From Aureimonas ureilytica (GTDB lineage: Bacteria > Pseudomonadota > Alphaproteobacteria > Rhizobiales > Rhizobiaceae): a DNA stretch of 64,000 bases. Shown piece after piece: positions 37,698 through 46,077 of the stretch. The first letter of the stretch is position 1. Each line of letters opens with the position of its first letter. A model generated the notes under the pieces. It was not told the DNA's origin and ran no database searches. It saw only the letters and a program-made list of their open reading frames with translations. Where the stretch lies: the NCBI RefSeq assembly GCF_001475935.1, contig NZ_LDQA01000015.1, positions 62,001 to 126,000 of the forward strand, written 5' to 3'. The position numbers and the translations under genes were made by a program.

Positions 37698-38387
37698 GTG
37701 GCGGGCAGGCTCGTGATCAGAGGGCTGGCTTGCGGCCGGGGCGGGCGGCTGGTCGTGCCGCCGCTCGATCTGGCTCTATCGGCCGGCGAGGCCGTACTGG
37801 TGACGGGCGAGAACGGCGCGGGCAAATCGACCCTGCTGCGCACGCTGGCCGGCCTTCTGCCGCCGCTCGCCGGAGGCGTTCGCGTCGAGGGCTTGCCCGC
37901 TGCCGACGGCGAGCCGGCCCGAAGCCTCGCCGACATCGCCCACTATATCGGCCATCGCAACGCGCTGAAGGGCGCGCGCCGCGTTGGGGCGGAACTCGCC
38001 TTCTGGGCACGCTTTCTAGGAGGCGCGGGCGGCCTCTCGCCCGAAGCCGCGCTGGGTGCGCTCGGCCTGCCGGAGGGCGTGGCCCGGCTGCGCTGCTCCG
38101 ATCTTTCGGCGGGGCAGGCGCGGCGCGCGGCGCTCGCCCGGCTTCTGGTCGCCCCCCGCCCGCTCTGGCTTCTGGACGAGCCGACCAATGCGCTGGACGC
38201 CGCGACGCAGGCGCGCTTCGCCGCGCTTTGCCGGCACCATCTCTCAAGCGGGGGCATGATTCTCGCGGCCACGCACCAGCCTGTCGATCTCGGGCCCGCC
38301 GCCCGCACGCTTGTTCTGGAGCCGCAGCCGGCAGGCCTGGCGCTCGCCGAATCGGGCGAGGACGAGGGCTGGGAGGCGATCGGCTGA
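37698..38387 (+). CDS. ccmA: heme ABC exporter ATP-binding protein CcmA
   Basis: A 229-residue ATPase of the CcmAB complex that drives release of holo-CcmE during cytochrome c maturation. Walker A GENGAGKST is at about residues 36-44, the segment IGHRNALKG follows the family pattern, the signature is LSAGQARR (about 137-144) and Walker B LWLLDEPTNALD (about 156-167). GTG start at 37698 has GAGGAG 10 bases before it. The gene overlaps ccmB (TGATG), marking an operon. Confidence 0.92.
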   Translation: MAGRLVIRGLACGRGGRLVVPPLDLALSAGEAVLVTGENGAGKSTLLRTLAGLLPPLAGGVRVEGLPAADGEPARSLADIAHYIGHRNALKGARRVGAELAFWARFLGGAGGLSPEAALGALGLPEGVARLRCSDLSAGQARRAALARLLVAPRPLWLLDEPTNALDAATQARFAALCRHHLSSGGMILAATHQPVDLGPAARTLVLEPQPAGLALAESGEDEGWEAIG

Positions 38388-39046
38388 TGCTGGCTCTGTT
38401 TCGGCGCGATCTCGCGCTGCTCCTGTCCGGCTCGGGCGGCGGCGCGCCGGGCGTCGTGTTCTTTCTGGCTGTCGTCGCCGTCATCCCCTTCGGAGTCGGC
38501 CCGGACCTCCAGCTTCTCTCGCGCATCGGCCCGGCCTTTCTGTGGATCGGCGCGCTGCTTTCCACGCTCCTGTCGCTCGACCGCTTGTTTCAGGCCGACC
38601 GGGACGACGGCACGCTCGACCTGCTCCTCACCGGCCCCTTGCCGCTGCCGCTCGTGGTGCTCGCCAAATGTGCCGCGCTCTGGGTCGCGAGCTGCCTGCC
38701 GCTGGTTCTCGCCGCGCCGCTGCTGGGCCTCCTTCTGGCGCTGGAGCCGCTGGCGCTGGGGGCGAGCGCGCTGACGCTGCTGGTCGGCACGCCGGCACTC
38801 GTCTTGATCGGCGCGGTCGGCGCGGCGGTGGCCGCTGGCCTGCCACGCGGGGGCGTTCTCGTCTCGGTGCTGACCCTGCCGCTCGCGATCCCGATTCTCA
38901 TCTTCGGCGTCGCTGCCACCAGCGGGGCTGTGAACGATCTCGCCCCCTTTCGCGCGCCCTTCCTGATCCTTCTGGCGCTGACACTGCTGTACGGCGTCCT
39001 CGGCCCCTTCGCCGCCGCGCTCGCGCTTCGCCAATCCAGCGATTGA
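38387..39046 (+). CDS. ccmB: heme exporter permease CcmB
   Basis: A 219-residue inner-membrane protein with six hydrophobic segments. The N terminus MLALFRRDLALLLSGSGGGAPGVVFFLAVVAVIPFGVGPD and the segment LDRLFQADRDDGTLDLLL are typical CcmB. Pairs with CcmA. The ATG overlaps the ccmA stop by one base. The gene ends 8 bases before a GNAT gene that intrudes in the operon. Confidence 0.92.
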   Translation: MLALFRRDLALLLSGSGGGAPGVVFFLAVVAVIPFGVGPDLQLLSRIGPAFLWIGALLSTLLSLDRLFQADRDDGTLDLLLTGPLPLPLVVLAKCAALWVASCLPLVLAAPLLGLLLALEPLALGASALTLLVGTPALVLIGAVGAAVAAGLPRGGVLVSVLTLPLAIPILIFGVAATSGAVNDLAPFRAPFLILLALTLLYGVLGPFAAALALRQSSD

Positions 39047-39054
39047 GACGTTCC

Positions 39055-39486
39055 ATGCCCCGCTTCGACCCCGCGCTCTATTCCTTCCACGTCGAGACGC
39101 CCGACAGCGAAAGCTATCGCCGCCTGCGCGCCGTCTCTGGTCTCAGCCCCAAGAGCGAGGAAGCCGCCCGGCGCGGCTTGCCGAACACGCTCCATGCCGT
39201 GATTGCGCGCTTCGAGGGACGCACCGTCGCCATGGGCCGCGTCGTGGGCGATGGCGGGGCCTTCTTTCAGATCGTGGACATGGCGGTGGAGCCTGCCCAC
39301 CAGGGGCAGGGGATCGGCAAGGCGATCTTCGCCGCGCTGGTGGATTGGCTGCGCGAGACCGCGCCCGACAGCGCGCGAGTCAGTCTGACTGCCGGTGGCG
39401 ATGCCCGCCATCTCTATGCCCAGTTCGGCTTCGAGCCCGTCATGCCGGAGGCGATCGGCATGGCGCTGATGATCCGGCGAGGCTGA
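39055..39486 (+). CDS. GNAT acetyltransferase inside the ccm operon
   Basis: A 143-residue GNAT between ccmB and ccmC. Motif A reads VDMAVEPAHQGQGIGKAIFAALVDWLRE (about residues 75-102), the C-terminal end DARHLYAQFGFEPV. Only 8 bp separate it from ccmB, so it is co-transcribed; ccmC starts 130 bp further on. GNATs are not part of the cytochrome c maturation machinery, so this looks like an inserted or recruited gene. Substrate unknown; it may acetylate small molecules unrelated to heme. Confidence 0.85.
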   Translation: MPRFDPALYSFHVETPDSESYRRLRAVSGLSPKSEEAARRGLPNTLHAVIARFEGRTVAMGRVVGDGGAFFQIVDMAVEPAHQGQGIGKAIFAALVDWLRETAPDSARVSLTAGGDARHLYAQFGFEPVMPEAIGMALMIRRG

Positions 39487-39616
39487 CGGCTGGTCGCGCT
39501 CAGCCATGCGATGGCTGCGGCGGGTCGCCGTCCATGAGCCGTTTCGTCAATTCGTCCGCGCCTCGTGCGACGCCCAGCCAATTCCGCTTCGGCTGGAAAT
39601 GCTCTAGAACGGCGGC

Positions 39617-40372
39617 ATGAGCGATCTCGCCGCCCGTCCCTCGCGCTTTGCGCTTCTGGCCAACCCGACGCGGTTTCTGGACCTGTCGGGCCGTCTCCAG
39701 CCCTGGCTCTATGCGCTGGCGCTGGCGCTTCTGGCGGTTGGCCTCGGCCTCGGCCTCGCCGCCCCGGAAGACTATCAGCAGGGCGCGACGGTTCGCATCC
39801 TCTTCATCCATGTGCCCTTCGCCTGGATCGCGATGATGGGCTGGACGGTCATGTCGGCCTCCGCGCTCGGCCTTCTCGTCTGGCGCCATCCGATCGCGGA
39901 AGTCTCGATCCGCGCCGCCGCGCCCATCGGCGCGGTGTTCACGTTTCTGTGTCTCTTCACCGGCTCGGTCTGGGGCCGGCCCATGTGGGGCACGTGGTGG
40001 GTCTGGGACGCGCGGCTGACCTCCGTTTTCGTGCTCTTCCTGATGTATCTCGGGCTGATCGCGCTGACGCGGGCCTTCGAGGAGCCGCAGCGGGCCGGGC
40101 GCATGGCCTCGGTCTTCGTCCTGGTCGGCTTTCTCCTGATCCCGGTGATCAAGTTCTCGGTGGACTGGTGGTCCACGCTGCACCAGCCGGCCAGCGTCCT
40201 GCGCCTGGGCGGCTCGACGCTGGACGATGCCTATCTCTACCCTCTCTTGATCTCGGCCGCCGGTTTCACCACGCTCTTCTTCGCGCTGCATCTCACCGCC
40301 ATGCGTACGGAAATTCGCCGTCGTCGCCTGCGCAACATGGAGCGACGCCGGATGGGTCTGGCGGAGGGCTGA
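39617..40372 (+). CDS. ccmC: heme lyase component CcmC
   Basis: A 251-residue membrane protein that loads heme onto CcmE. Six hydrophobic segments surround the tryptophan-rich WWD heme-binding motif GRPMWGTWWVWDARLTS (about residues 118-134), flanked by periplasmic histidines (FIHVPFAW and WWSTLHQPAS). It belongs to System I cytochrome c maturation. Start ATG at 39617; ccmD begins 4 bp after the stop. Confidence 0.95.
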   Translation: MSDLAARPSRFALLANPTRFLDLSGRLQPWLYALALALLAVGLGLGLAAPEDYQQGATVRILFIHVPFAWIAMMGWTVMSASALGLLVWRHPIAEVSIRAAAPIGAVFTFLCLFTGSVWGRPMWGTWWVWDARLTSVFVLFLMYLGLIALTRAFEEPQRAGRMASVFVLVGFLLIPVIKFSVDWWSTLHQPASVLRLGGSTLDDAYLYPLLISAAGFTTLFFALHLTAMRTEIRRRRLRNMERRRMGLAEG

Positions 40373-40376
40373 CATC

Positions 40377-40535
40377 ATGCAATCCAGCTATTTCGGCTTC
40401 ATCGCCGCCGCCTATGGCATGGCGGCTTTCGCGCTCGGCGCCTTGGGACTCTGGACCTTTCTCGACGCGCGCTCGGTCTCGCGCCGCCTGAAGGCGCTGG
40501 AGAGCGAGCGCGGGGCGCGGCGCAAGCTGCCATGA
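40377..40535 (+). CDS. ccmD: heme exporter protein CcmD
   Basis: A 52-residue small membrane protein that holds CcmABC and CcmE together. One transmembrane helix (SYFGFIAAAYGMAAFALGAL, about residues 4-23) is followed by the basic helix ARSVSRRLKALESERGARRK typical of CcmD. It starts 4 bp after the ccmC stop, and its TGA overlaps the ccmG ATG (ATGA), so it sits in the right operon position. Confidence 0.9.
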   Translation: MQSSYFGFIAAAYGMAAFALGALGLWTFLDARSVSRRLKALESERGARRKLP

Positions 40536-41149
40536 GCGAGATGTCCGCCACCCCACCGCGCCGCCGTCGGCCGTTTCTCGTCGCCCTGCCGCTTCTCGTC
40601 TTCGGCGGGCTCGCCGCGCTGTTCCTGACACAGCTCGTCTCTGGCCATGATCCGAGCCAGCTTCCTTCCGCGCTGATCGGCCAGAAGGCTCCCGCCACCA
40701 GCCTGCCGCCGCTGGCCGGCCTACAGGGGGCCGATGGTGCGCCCGTGCCGGGCCTCGCCGTTTCGCCGGAGGGCGACGGCGCGCCGCGCCTCGTCAATGT
40801 CTTCGCTTCCTGGTGCGGCCCCTGCCGGCAGGAGCATCCGCTGCTCATGGCGCTGGCGAGCGACCCGGCGGTGCGTAACTCCGGCCTGCGCATCGAGGGG
40901 CTGAACTACAAGGACAAGCCGGATCAGGCGCTCGGCTTCCTCACCTCGCTCGGCAACCCTTACGCCCGCGTCGGCACGGACGAGCGCGGCACGGCAGCGA
41001 TCGACTGGGGCGTCTATGGCGTGCCGGAAACCTTTCTCGTGACCGGTGACGGGCGCATTCTCTGGAAGCAGACCGGCCCGCTCGACGTCAAAGCCATCCG
41101 TGAGGGGCTGTTACCCGCGCTCGCCAAGTCAGGCTCACCCGCGCCCTGA
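40532..41149 (+). CDS. ccmG: thiol:disulfide interchange protein CcmG/DsbE
   Basis: A 205-residue periplasmic thioredoxin-fold reductase tethered by one N-terminal TM (about residues 15-37). The active site WCGPC is at about residues 93-97, and the cis-proline segment GVYGVPETFLV near 166-176 marks the CcmG class. It keeps the apocytochrome CXXCH cysteines reduced for heme ligation. ATGA overlap with ccmD. The remaining genes ccmE, ccmF and ccmH are not in this window. Confidence 0.92.
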   Translation: MSEMSATPPRRRRPFLVALPLLVFGGLAALFLTQLVSGHDPSQLPSALIGQKAPATSLPPLAGLQGADGAPVPGLAVSPEGDGAPRLVNVFASWCGPCRQEHPLLMALASDPAVRNSGLRIEGLNYKDKPDQALGFLTSLGNPYARVGTDERGTAAIDWGVYGVPETFLVTGDGRILWKQTGPLDVKAIREGLLPALAKSGSPAP

Positions 41150-41156
41150 ACGGGCA

Positions 41157-41282
41157 CTAAAGGCAGAAGCCGAACAGCATCAGCCCCACCAGGCGCGGCC
41201 CCTCGCTGAGCCAAAGCAGAGCGCCGACGCCGGACAGGAGCGCCAGCCCGGCGGGAAACAGAAACTCGGCCCGCGCCTTCAT
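41157..41282 (-). CDS. 41-residue membrane protein coupled to an MFS gene
   Basis: A very short gene encoding MKARAEFLFPAGLALLSGVG followed by a second hydrophobic stretch (LVGLMLFGFCL), 41 residues in all. Its ATG overlaps the TGA of the upstream MFS gene (ATGA at 41279-41282), a strong sign that it is translated by coupling. It has one or two membrane helices and no recognised family. It could be a small accessory subunit of the transporter or a remnant; function is unknown. Confidence 0.5.
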   Translation of the reverse strand: MKARAEFLFPAGLALLSGVGALLWLSEGPRLVGLMLFGFCL

Positions 41283-42499
41283 GCCGGCGCGCCCGCCGGA
41301 GTGAGCTTCGCATCGCGGATCGGCAGATTGGCCACGCCCGCCAGAAGCGCCAAGGCGATCGAGATCGTCCAGGCTGCGTCGTAGCTTCCCGTCCAGGCGA
41401 AGACGAGGCCCGCGCCCCAGGCCCCGAAAAACGCGCCGATCTGGTGGCTCATGAAGACGATGCCGAACAGGGTCGAAAGGTAGCGCACGCCGAAGATCTG
41501 GCCGACAAGCCCGCTCGTCAGTGGCACCGTGCCGAGCCAGAGAAAGCCCATGGCGCAGGCGAAGATCGTGACCGAAAGCGGCGTGAAGGGCACCGCGAGA
41601 AACAGCGCGATCACCACGGCGCGGCCGAAATAGAGCGCCGCCAGCACATATTTCTTGCGCAGCCGGTCGGCCGAAAGGCCGAAGACATAGGAGCCGAGAA
41701 TGTTGAACAGGCCGATCAGCGCCAGCGCCCGCGCGCCGACCGATGGGTCGATCGCCTGATCGGCCAGAAAGGCCGGCAGATGCGTCGCGACGAAGGCGAC
41801 GTGAAAGCCGCAAACGAAGAAGCCGACATTCAGGAGCCAATAGCCGGGATGGCGCGCGGCAAGCCGCAGGGCCGCGCCGAGGCTTTCGCTCTGGGCCGCG
41901 CCCGCGCTGGGAGCCGCCTGAGGCCGCCCGGCAATGCCGATCGCCAGAAACACCATGAGCGAGGCGAGGGCCGCGCCGAAGAGAAGCGCACCGCGCCAGC
42001 CGAAAGCCTCGACGGCCATCTGCGTGACCGGCACCAGAAGGAATTGCCCGACCGAGCCGCCCGCCGTCACGATGCCGAAGGCCATGCCGCGCCGCTCGGC
42101 CGGCACGAAGCGCCCGACCGCGCCGAGCACGACCACGAACGTGACGCCCGTCATGGCAAAGCCGACGAGAACGCCGAGCGACAGGTCGAGCGCCAGGGCG
42201 CTCGCCGCCGTGGAAGCCAGAACGAGACCCAGCGCATAGAGAAGCCCGCCGACGGCCGCGACGCGCCCCGCGCCGTGCCGATCGGCCAGCGCGCCGACAA
42301 AGGGCTGGCCGAGGCCCAGAACGAGATTCTGCAGCGCGATGGCGAGGCCGAACGCCTCGCGCCCGACGCCGATCTCCAACTCGACGGGCCGGAGCAGAAG
42401 GCCGAAGCCCTGCCGCAGACCCATGGCGATGGTGACGATCGTCGCCCCGCAGAGAAGCGCGATCCAGGGATTGCGAAGGGAGGCGGGGGCTGGGGTCAT
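41279..42499 (-). CDS. MFS transporter, oxalate/formate antiporter-like or YbfB-like
   Basis: A 406-residue permease with 12 hydrophobic segments. The loop 2-3 motif GALADRHGAGRVAAVGG and the central segment VPAERRGMAFGIVTAGGSVGQFLLVP belong to the family MFS_1 related to OxlT and monocarboxylate porters. Substrate unknown. The start at 42499 (MTPAPASLRN) is picked because translation of the 13 upstream residues is unlike a membrane protein N terminus; no strong ribosome binding site decides it. Its stop overlaps a 41-residue membrane gene. Confidence 0.82.
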   Translation of the reverse strand: MTPAPASLRNPWIALLCGATIVTIAMGLRQGFGLLLRPVELEIGVGREAFGLAIALQNLVLGLGQPFVGALADRHGAGRVAAVGGLLYALGLVLASTAASALALDLSLGVLVGFAMTGVTFVVVLGAVGRFVPAERRGMAFGIVTAGGSVGQFLLVPVTQMAVEAFGWRGALLFGAALASLMVFLAIGIAGRPQAAPSAGAAQSESLGAALRLAARHPGYWLLNVGFFVCGFHVAFVATHLPAFLADQAIDPSVGARALALIGLFNILGSYVFGLSADRLRKKYVLAALYFGRAVVIALFLAVPFTPLSVTIFACAMGFLWLGTVPLTSGLVGQIFGVRYLSTLFGIVFMSHQIGAFFGAWGAGLVFAWTGSYDAAWTISIALALLAGVANLPIRDAKLTPAGAPA

Positions 42500-42635
42500 C
42501 TGCGGCTCGCGAACAGGTGTCTGACAGGCGTAGCGCAAATGCCGTGCGCTGCCGAGCCCTGATTCGTCAGTCGAGCTTTCGAATTCGGTGCGGCCAGCTA
42601 TCTGTCTGATCGGTACGCGCCTCGACCGGCCACGC

Positions 42636-43109
42636 TCAGGCGATCAGGGGGGCAGCCTTGGCGCCGAGCACATCGCAGATCGCCTGCGGGGCGAGATGGA
42701 TCTGCAAGCCGCGCTGGCCGCCATTGACGAAGACCTGTGCGTGCCGCAGCGCCTGCTCTTCAATCACCACCGGCACCCGCTTCTTCTGGCCGAAGGGGCT
42801 GATGCCGCCGACCACATAGCCCGTTGTCCGCTCGGCCTCGGCAGGCGGCATCATCTGCGCCGACTTGCCGCCCACGGCGCTGGCGAGGCGCTTCATCGAA
42901 ACCTCCCGGTCGGAAGGCACGACCACGCAGACCGGCTTGCCGTCCACCAGCGTCATCAGGGTCTTCAGGACGAGATCGGGCGAAACGCCGATCGCTTCGG
43001 CCGCCTGCAATCCGATATGCTGGGCGTGCGGGTCGTAGGCGTATTCTTGCGTGGTGAAGGCGATGCCCGCTTGCGTCAGGGCCAGCGTGGCGCGTGTCGA
43101 CTTGGACAA
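42636..43109 (-). CDS. ybaK: Cys-tRNA(Pro)/Cys-tRNA(Cys) deacylase YbaK
   Basis: A 157-residue INS-family trans-editing enzyme that hydrolyses Cys-tRNA(Pro), protecting translation fidelity. YbaK hallmarks are TRATLALTQAGIAFTTQEYAYDP, VLKTLMTLVDGKPVCVVVPSDREVSMKRLA with the conserved KTL lysine, and GYVVGGISPFGQKKRVPVVIEE. The start codon is TTG at 43109, supported by GAGG 7 bases upstream. It diverges from the following GST by about 85 bp. Confidence 0.9.
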   Translation of the reverse strand: MSKSTRATLALTQAGIAFTTQEYAYDPHAQHIGLQAAEAIGVSPDLVLKTLMTLVDGKPVCVVVPSDREVSMKRLASAVGGKSAQMMPPAEAERTTGYVVGGISPFGQKKRVPVVIEEQALRHAQVFVNGGQRGLQIHLAPQAICDVLGAKAAPLIA

Positions 43110-43193
43110 AGCTCGGCCTCATTCGTGGAGATGGTTCGGCGTGTCGCCCGTTCGGCCTATGCCTTCCGGGCGCAAAACGAAACGGGGTTCGCC

Positions 43194-43811
43194 ATGAAAA
43201 TCTGGGGTCGCAACAATTCCACCAATGTCCGCAAGGTTCTCTGGTGCGCGGCGGAACTCGGGCTCGCTTACGAGCACATTCCAGCGGGCGGCGCGTTCGG
43301 GCAGGTCCAGTCCCCGGCCTATCTTGCCCTGAACCCCAACGGCCTCGTGCCCTGCTTGGAGGATGAGGGGCTGGTTCTCTGGGAATCCAACGCGATCGTG
43401 CGCTATCTCGCCCGCCAATACGGAGCCGCGCCCTTCGCGCCCGGCGACCCGCGCGCCTTTGCCGTCGCCGACAAATGGATGGACTGGACCTCGCTCTCCT
43501 TCTCCGGTCCCTTCCGCGATCTGTTCTGGAACCTCGTTCGCGTCGCGCCCGATCAGCGGGACGACGCCGCGATGGAGCGAGGGGCGCACCAGTGCGCGGA
43601 GTTGATGCGCCGAGCCGACGCGGCCCTGCAAGGCTCGCCCTACCTGTCCGGCCCCGATTTCGGCATCGGCGACATCCCGCTCGGCTGCATCGCTTATGCC
43701 TGGTTTTCGCTCCCGATCGAGCGTCCCAGCCTTCCAGCGCTCGAAGCCTGGTACGAACGGATCGCGGCCCGGCCGGCTTTTCGCACGGGCGTCATGACCG
43801 GGATTTCCTGA
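43194..43811 (+). CDS. glutathione S-transferase family protein
   Basis: A 205-residue GST-fold protein. N-terminal MKIWGRNNSTNVRKVLWCAAELGLAYEHIP provides the catalytic Asn/Ser region, NPNGLVPCLEDEGLVLWESNAIVRYLARQYG the cis-Pro and glutathione-binding residues, and the helical C-terminal domain has GIGDIPLGCIAYAW. Distinct from the other GST in the window. Likely electrophile detoxification; the substrate is unknown. Start at 43194. Confidence 0.88.
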   Translation: MKIWGRNNSTNVRKVLWCAAELGLAYEHIPAGGAFGQVQSPAYLALNPNGLVPCLEDEGLVLWESNAIVRYLARQYGAAPFAPGDPRAFAVADKWMDWTSLSFSGPFRDLFWNLVRVAPDQRDDAAMERGAHQCAELMRRADAALQGSPYLSGPDFGIGDIPLGCIAYAWFSLPIERPSLPALEAWYERIAARPAFRTGVMTGIS

Positions 43812-43993
43812 GAGCGAACCGCTTCGATCGAGAGATTTCCCGCTCCTTCGCCCAGCCGGGGCTTGCGGCGAAGGGGCAAGCCGTCGCAAGAGGCTGGCGT
43901 CCATAAGGCGGGCGAACGATCTTGTGAATCGAGACCACCCGCCATTTTTCCTCGCGCTCCCAAGCGCTGAGGTATGAACCGGAGCCTCGCGCC

Positions 43994-44881
43994 ATGTCTC
44001 ACGCCCTGACCCGCCGCCGCTTTGCCGCTCTCGCCGGCGCAGGGTTGGCGCTTGGACTTACCGGCCTGACCTCCAGGCCCGCCCGCGCCGAAGCGGATTT
44101 GGACGCGCTCTGGGCCGAGATCGAAAGCCGCTTCTCGGCCCGGCTCGGTGCCTTCGTCTGGGACATGGAAACGGATCGGCGCTGGGCGCGGCGCGCGGAC
44201 GAGCGCTTTCCGCTGTGCTCGACCTTCAAGCTCGTGGCCGCCGCCGGCCTCCTGGCTCGCGTGGATGCCGGCCAGGAAAACCTGTCGCGACGTGTGGTGA
44301 TCGCAAAATCCGATCTCGTGACCTATTCGCCCGAGACCGAAAAGCATGTCGGCGGCGAAGGCATGACGCTCAGTTCCATCGCCGAGGCGGCGCTGACGCA
44401 GAGCGACAACACGGCCGGCAATGTGCTGATCGACCTTCTGGGCGGGCCGGAGGGCGTGACCCGGACGGCGCGCGGCTTCGGCGACGAGAGCTTCCGGCTC
44501 GACCGGCGCGAAACCGCGCTGAACGAGGCGAAGCCTGGCGACCCCAGGGACACGACCAGCCCGGCGGCCATGACAAAGACGCTCCACGCGCTTCTCTTCG
44601 GCAAGGCGCTGAAACCGGACTCGCGCCGCCAGCTGGCGGACTGGATGGTCGCGAACCGGACGGGCGACGCCAAGCTGCGCGCGGGCCTGCCGAAAGACTG
44701 GCGCGTCGGGGACAAGACGGGCGGTGGCGATTTCGGGACGATGAACGATGTCGCGGTGATCTGGCCGCCCGCAGGAAAGCCGATCCTGATCAGCCTGTAT
44801 CTGACGGAAACGAAGGCCAGTTTCGACGAGCGCAACGCGGCCTTCGCCGAGATCGGCCGCGCGCTCGCCATGCTTCGCTGA
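43994..44881 (+). CDS. class A beta-lactamase
   Basis: A 295-residue serine beta-lactamase. A twin-arginine signal is visible at residues 5-35 (TRRRFAALAGAGLALGLTGL then an AXA site near PARAEA). All class A motifs are present: S-x-x-K as CSTFK (catalytic Ser), SDN in TQSDNTAGN, the omega-loop E-x-x-LN as ETALNEAKPGDPRDT, and KTG in VGDKTGGGDFGT. A Cys precedes the catalytic Ser, but no cysteine follows the KTG, so the carbapenemase-type disulfide is absent. Hydrolyses penicillins and perhaps early cephalosporins. Probably chromosomal and intrinsic; no AmpR/LysR regulator is adjacent. Confidence 0.93.
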   Translation: MSHALTRRRFAALAGAGLALGLTGLTSRPARAEADLDALWAEIESRFSARLGAFVWDMETDRRWARRADERFPLCSTFKLVAAAGLLARVDAGQENLSRRVVIAKSDLVTYSPETEKHVGGEGMTLSSIAEAALTQSDNTAGNVLIDLLGGPEGVTRTARGFGDESFRLDRRETALNEAKPGDPRDTTSPAAMTKTLHALLFGKALKPDSRRQLADWMVANRTGDAKLRAGLPKDWRVGDKTGGGDFGTMNDVAVIWPPAGKPILISLYLTETKASFDERNAAFAEIGRALAMLR

Positions 44882-44887
44882 AGACCG

Positions 44888-44920
44888 CGGGCGGCTTCGG
44901 GGCAGCCCCAAAGCCGCCCG
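44888..44920. terminator. bla/VOC convergent terminator hairpin
   Basis: 15-bp stem with one mismatch (arms 44888-44902 and 44906-44920, 3-base loop) immediately after the beta-lactamase stop and before the convergent VOC stop. No T tract on either side. Confidence 0.6.
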
Positions 44921-44930
44921 TAAACCGGCC

Positions 44931-45320
44931 TTAGCCGTTGAAGACCACGGCGATCTTGTTGCCGCAGGGATCGCGCAGATAGGCGGCGTACCAGTCCGGC
45001 CCATATTGCGGGCGCAGGCCCGGCGCGCCTTCGTCCGTGCCGACCTGCGCCATTCCAGCGGCGTAGAAGGCGTCCACTTCGGCTTGCGAGGCGGCGGGAA
45101 AGCCGACCATCGCGCCGTTTCCGGCGCTGGCCGGCGCGCCGTCGAAGGGTTTCAAGACCCAGGCCGAAAAGCCTTCGCCCGTGCCGCCTCGAGAGTAGCC
45201 GCGCCCGCCCGCGAAGCTCGCATGGCTGCTCCAGCCGATCGCCGCCAGAACCGCATCGTAAAAGGCAGAGGACGGCTCGACCGGCGACGCGCCGATCGTG
45301 ACATAGGGATGCATCGCCAT
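44931..45320 (-). CDS. VOC (glyoxalase/bleomycin resistance) family protein
   Basis: A 129-residue single VOC domain: HPYVTIGASPVEPSSAFYDAVLAAIGW at the N terminus and WYAAYLRDPCGNKIAVVFNG at the C terminus are the beta-alpha-beta-beta-beta halves. Such proteins are often metal-dependent lyases, dioxygenases or binders of toxic metabolites; without a defined metal ligand set I cannot assign one. Start with ATG and GGAG upstream. Confidence 0.8.
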   Translation of the reverse strand: MAMHPYVTIGASPVEPSSAFYDAVLAAIGWSSHASFAGGRGYSRGGTGEGFSAWVLKPFDGAPASAGNGAMVGFPAASQAEVDAFYAAGMAQVGTDEGAPGLRPQYGPDWYAAYLRDPCGNKIAVVFNG

Positions 45321-45430
45321 GGTTGGGGCTCCGTTGGACCAGAGCCGAAGCGTAAAAGGGCGAACTGGTGCCGAGCCTGACCTAAGGGAAGGCCATGGCC
45401 AAATGCGCGATGGCCTCCATCTTGCCTCGC

Positions 45431-46000
45431 ATGAGTGATCTTACCCCTGCCTTCTCCCTTCGCATTCCCGAGGACGATGCTCTCGCGCGGCGCGTCTGCG
45501 ATCATTGCGGCTTCGTCGCCTATGAGAACCCGAAGATTGTCGTCGGCTCGGTCGTGCGGTTCGAAGATCGCATCCTCCTGTGCCGCCGCGGCATAGAACC
45601 GGGGCGAGGGCGCTGGACGATTCCGGCCGGCTATCTCGAACTGAACGAGACGCCCGATGCCGGCGCGGCGCGCGAGGCTCTCGAGGAGGCCGGGGCGCGG
45701 ATCGACATTTCGCGGCTTCTGGCGGTCTATTCCGTGCCCCGCATCAGCCAGGTGCAACTGATCTACCGCGCGCGCCTCCTCGACCCCGCCATCCTGGCCG
45801 GCCCGGAAAGTCTGGAGGTCAAGCTAGTGCACCCGGACGACATCCCGTGGGACGACCTCGCCTTTCCCACAGTCCATTGGGCGCTGCGCCATGATGCGGA
45901 GGCGGAAGCGGGCGCGCCGCCGGTGCCTTTCGGCAATCCAGCCGGCGAGGCAGGAGACCGCCTGCCGGATGGAACGCCGGTGGGCGAGGACGCGCTGTAG
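45431..46000 (+). CDS. NUDIX hydrolase with zinc ribbon
   Basis: A 189-residue NUDIX enzyme. An N-terminal half zinc-ribbon (RRVCDHCGFVAYENPKIVVG) precedes the NUDIX box GYLELNETPDAGAAREALEEAGARI (about residues 70-95), which contains the G-x5-E-x7-R-E-x2-E-E-x-G-U signature. Many relatives cleave NADH or nucleoside diphosphate linked compounds. Start at 45431 (MSDLTPAFSL) is an assumption; no clear ribosome binding site. It converges with TerB across a hairpin and a parS-like site. Confidence 0.85.
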   Translation: MSDLTPAFSLRIPEDDALARRVCDHCGFVAYENPKIVVGSVVRFEDRILLCRRGIEPGRGRWTIPAGYLELNETPDAGAAREALEEAGARIDISRLLAVYSVPRISQVQLIYRARLLDPAILAGPESLEVKLVHPDDIPWDDLAFPTVHWALRHDAEAEAGAPPVPFGNPAGEAGDRLPDGTPVGEDAL

Positions 46001-46048
46001 CGGGGCGCAAACTTTCGGGCCGATCCGCCCGGTTTTTCAATTGAGGCG

Positions 46049-46077
46049 GCGCCGAGTTGCCGGAGACGGCTCGGCGC
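46049..46077. terminator. hairpin between NUDIX and TerB genes
   Basis: Perfect 8-bp stem (arms 46049-46056 and 46070-46077, 13-base loop) between convergent genes. No clear T tract. It touches the parS-like site. Confidence 0.4.
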
